A stretch of 64,000 nt of DNA from Hydractinia symbiolongicarpus (taxonomy: Eukaryota > Cnidaria > Hydrozoa > Anthoathecata > Hydractiniidae), in assembly GCF_029227915.1 (NCBI RefSeq), contig NC_079877.1, positions 15,798,851 through 15,862,850 of the forward strand, in the 5' to 3' direction. Below, piece after piece: positions 63,472 to 64,000 of the stretch. The notes under the pieces were generated by a model, which saw nothing but the letters and a program-made list of their open reading frames with translations, was not told the origin of the DNA and did no database searches. A program made the translations under genes and the position numbers. Every line of letters begins with the position of its first letter. The first letter of the stretch is position 1.

Positions 63472-64000
63472 TTCATAGAGTAAAAAAGTATGTAAAAATT
63501 ATACCTACCAGTTTCGATACCTTACCCTTCCAATCCCAGCTTAGAAAACTTTCTAAAAATTTTACTGCGATTAGACCTTTAAATATTCTTCATGAGACTC
63601 TTTAATTACATTGAATCAAGACGGATAAAAATAGCATGGCCTTGTATCATCAAAAGACCCTTTGATGAGAAAGTTGTTATTGACTTAAGCGGCTTTCTTA
63701 TCGCATCTATGCTCTGATAACATCAAAACAACAAGTAAGGAACACAACCCTCATTTGCCCTTATTAGTATTGGAAATTAGCTACTGAGCAAAGAATATAT
63801 AAAATTATAGTCAAATGCTATTGTAACCAATTAAAAGGCTGTCGTTGTCTATGCATTAAATTGTGAAATATATTCTTCGTCAAGTTGGCCATCAATCTTA
63901 CTTTTCTGTTTCTTGTCGTAGAGAAAATCACTTTACAAGTATTTTAAATTCACTTAATCTTTTTCAGTCCAGAGTGATGGCTTTGCTTACCCAGTAAACA

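Larger units (their letters stand above)
61825..63989. repeat. Dispersed duplication, copy 2
   Basis: Near-identical to 50246-52427 in the same orientation, with small indels (for example about 30 bases of extra sequence near 62790 and a shorter stretch near 63850). It ends at GGCTTTGCTTA just before the window edge, where copy 1 continues differently. Confidence 0.9.

Noticed and set aside
1-64000. CRISPR arrays, operons, bacterial ribosome binding sites, rRNA
   Set aside because: None seen; the window is eukaryotic.

Overview
This is an AT-rich eukaryotic window made mostly of introns, intergenic DNA and repeats, with few intact reading frames. The best clue to the organism is a head-to-tail set of exon remnants between about 3.6 and 15.5 kb on the + strand. 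They encode divergent immunoglobulin-like domains, single membrane-spanning segments and a tyrosine-motif cytoplasmic tail, in the exon order and phase-1 junctions I associate with the Alr (allorecognition) genes of the hydrozoan Hydractinia. I infer a cnidarian, probably Hydractinia, and a piece of its allorecognition (histocompatibility) complex. This rests on family recognition by eye, not on a database search.

Layout: (1) 0-3.6 kb holds one short inverted-repeat element and no gene I can support. (2) 3.6-15.6 kb holds three Alr-like loci. Locus A is one frameshifted Ig-like domain 1 exon. Locus B is a domain 1 split by inserted DNA, half of a domain 2, a transmembrane exon whose splice donor looks lost, and a final exon carrying ITAM/ITIM-like motifs. 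Locus C is domain 1 with a stop codon, a frameshifted domain 2 beside a tRNA-derived SINE, a broken third domain, an intact transmembrane exon and a small cytosolic exon. All three look like pseudogenes or null alleles; the locus B tail exon and the locus C membrane exons are individually well preserved. (3) 15.6-16.4 kb is a tandem repeat with units of about 124 bp. (4) 21.8-22.8 kb has the only long intact gene, a single-exon rhodopsin-like GPCR on the - strand. (5) 23.6-24.3 kb is a complete piggyBac-type MITE with TTAA target duplications.

(6) 30.0-46.1 kb is a tandem segmental duplication, unit A about 7.5 kb and unit B about 8.7 kb. Each unit carries a fold-back element with inverted arms of about 1.2 kb. 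(7) 50.2-52.4 kb is duplicated at 61.8-64.0 kb. On the - strand of both copies lies a small gene for a secreted cysteine-rich peptide, with a signal peptide, a TATA box and a canonical splice donor. (8) 56.6-60.3 kb is a large array, on the opposite strand, of the same repeat family seen at 16 kb, followed by a remnant of a Penelope-like retroelement.

The Alr-like loci would encode cell-surface homophilic recognition receptors if whole. The GPCR and the peptide genes have no visible functional link to them beyond location.
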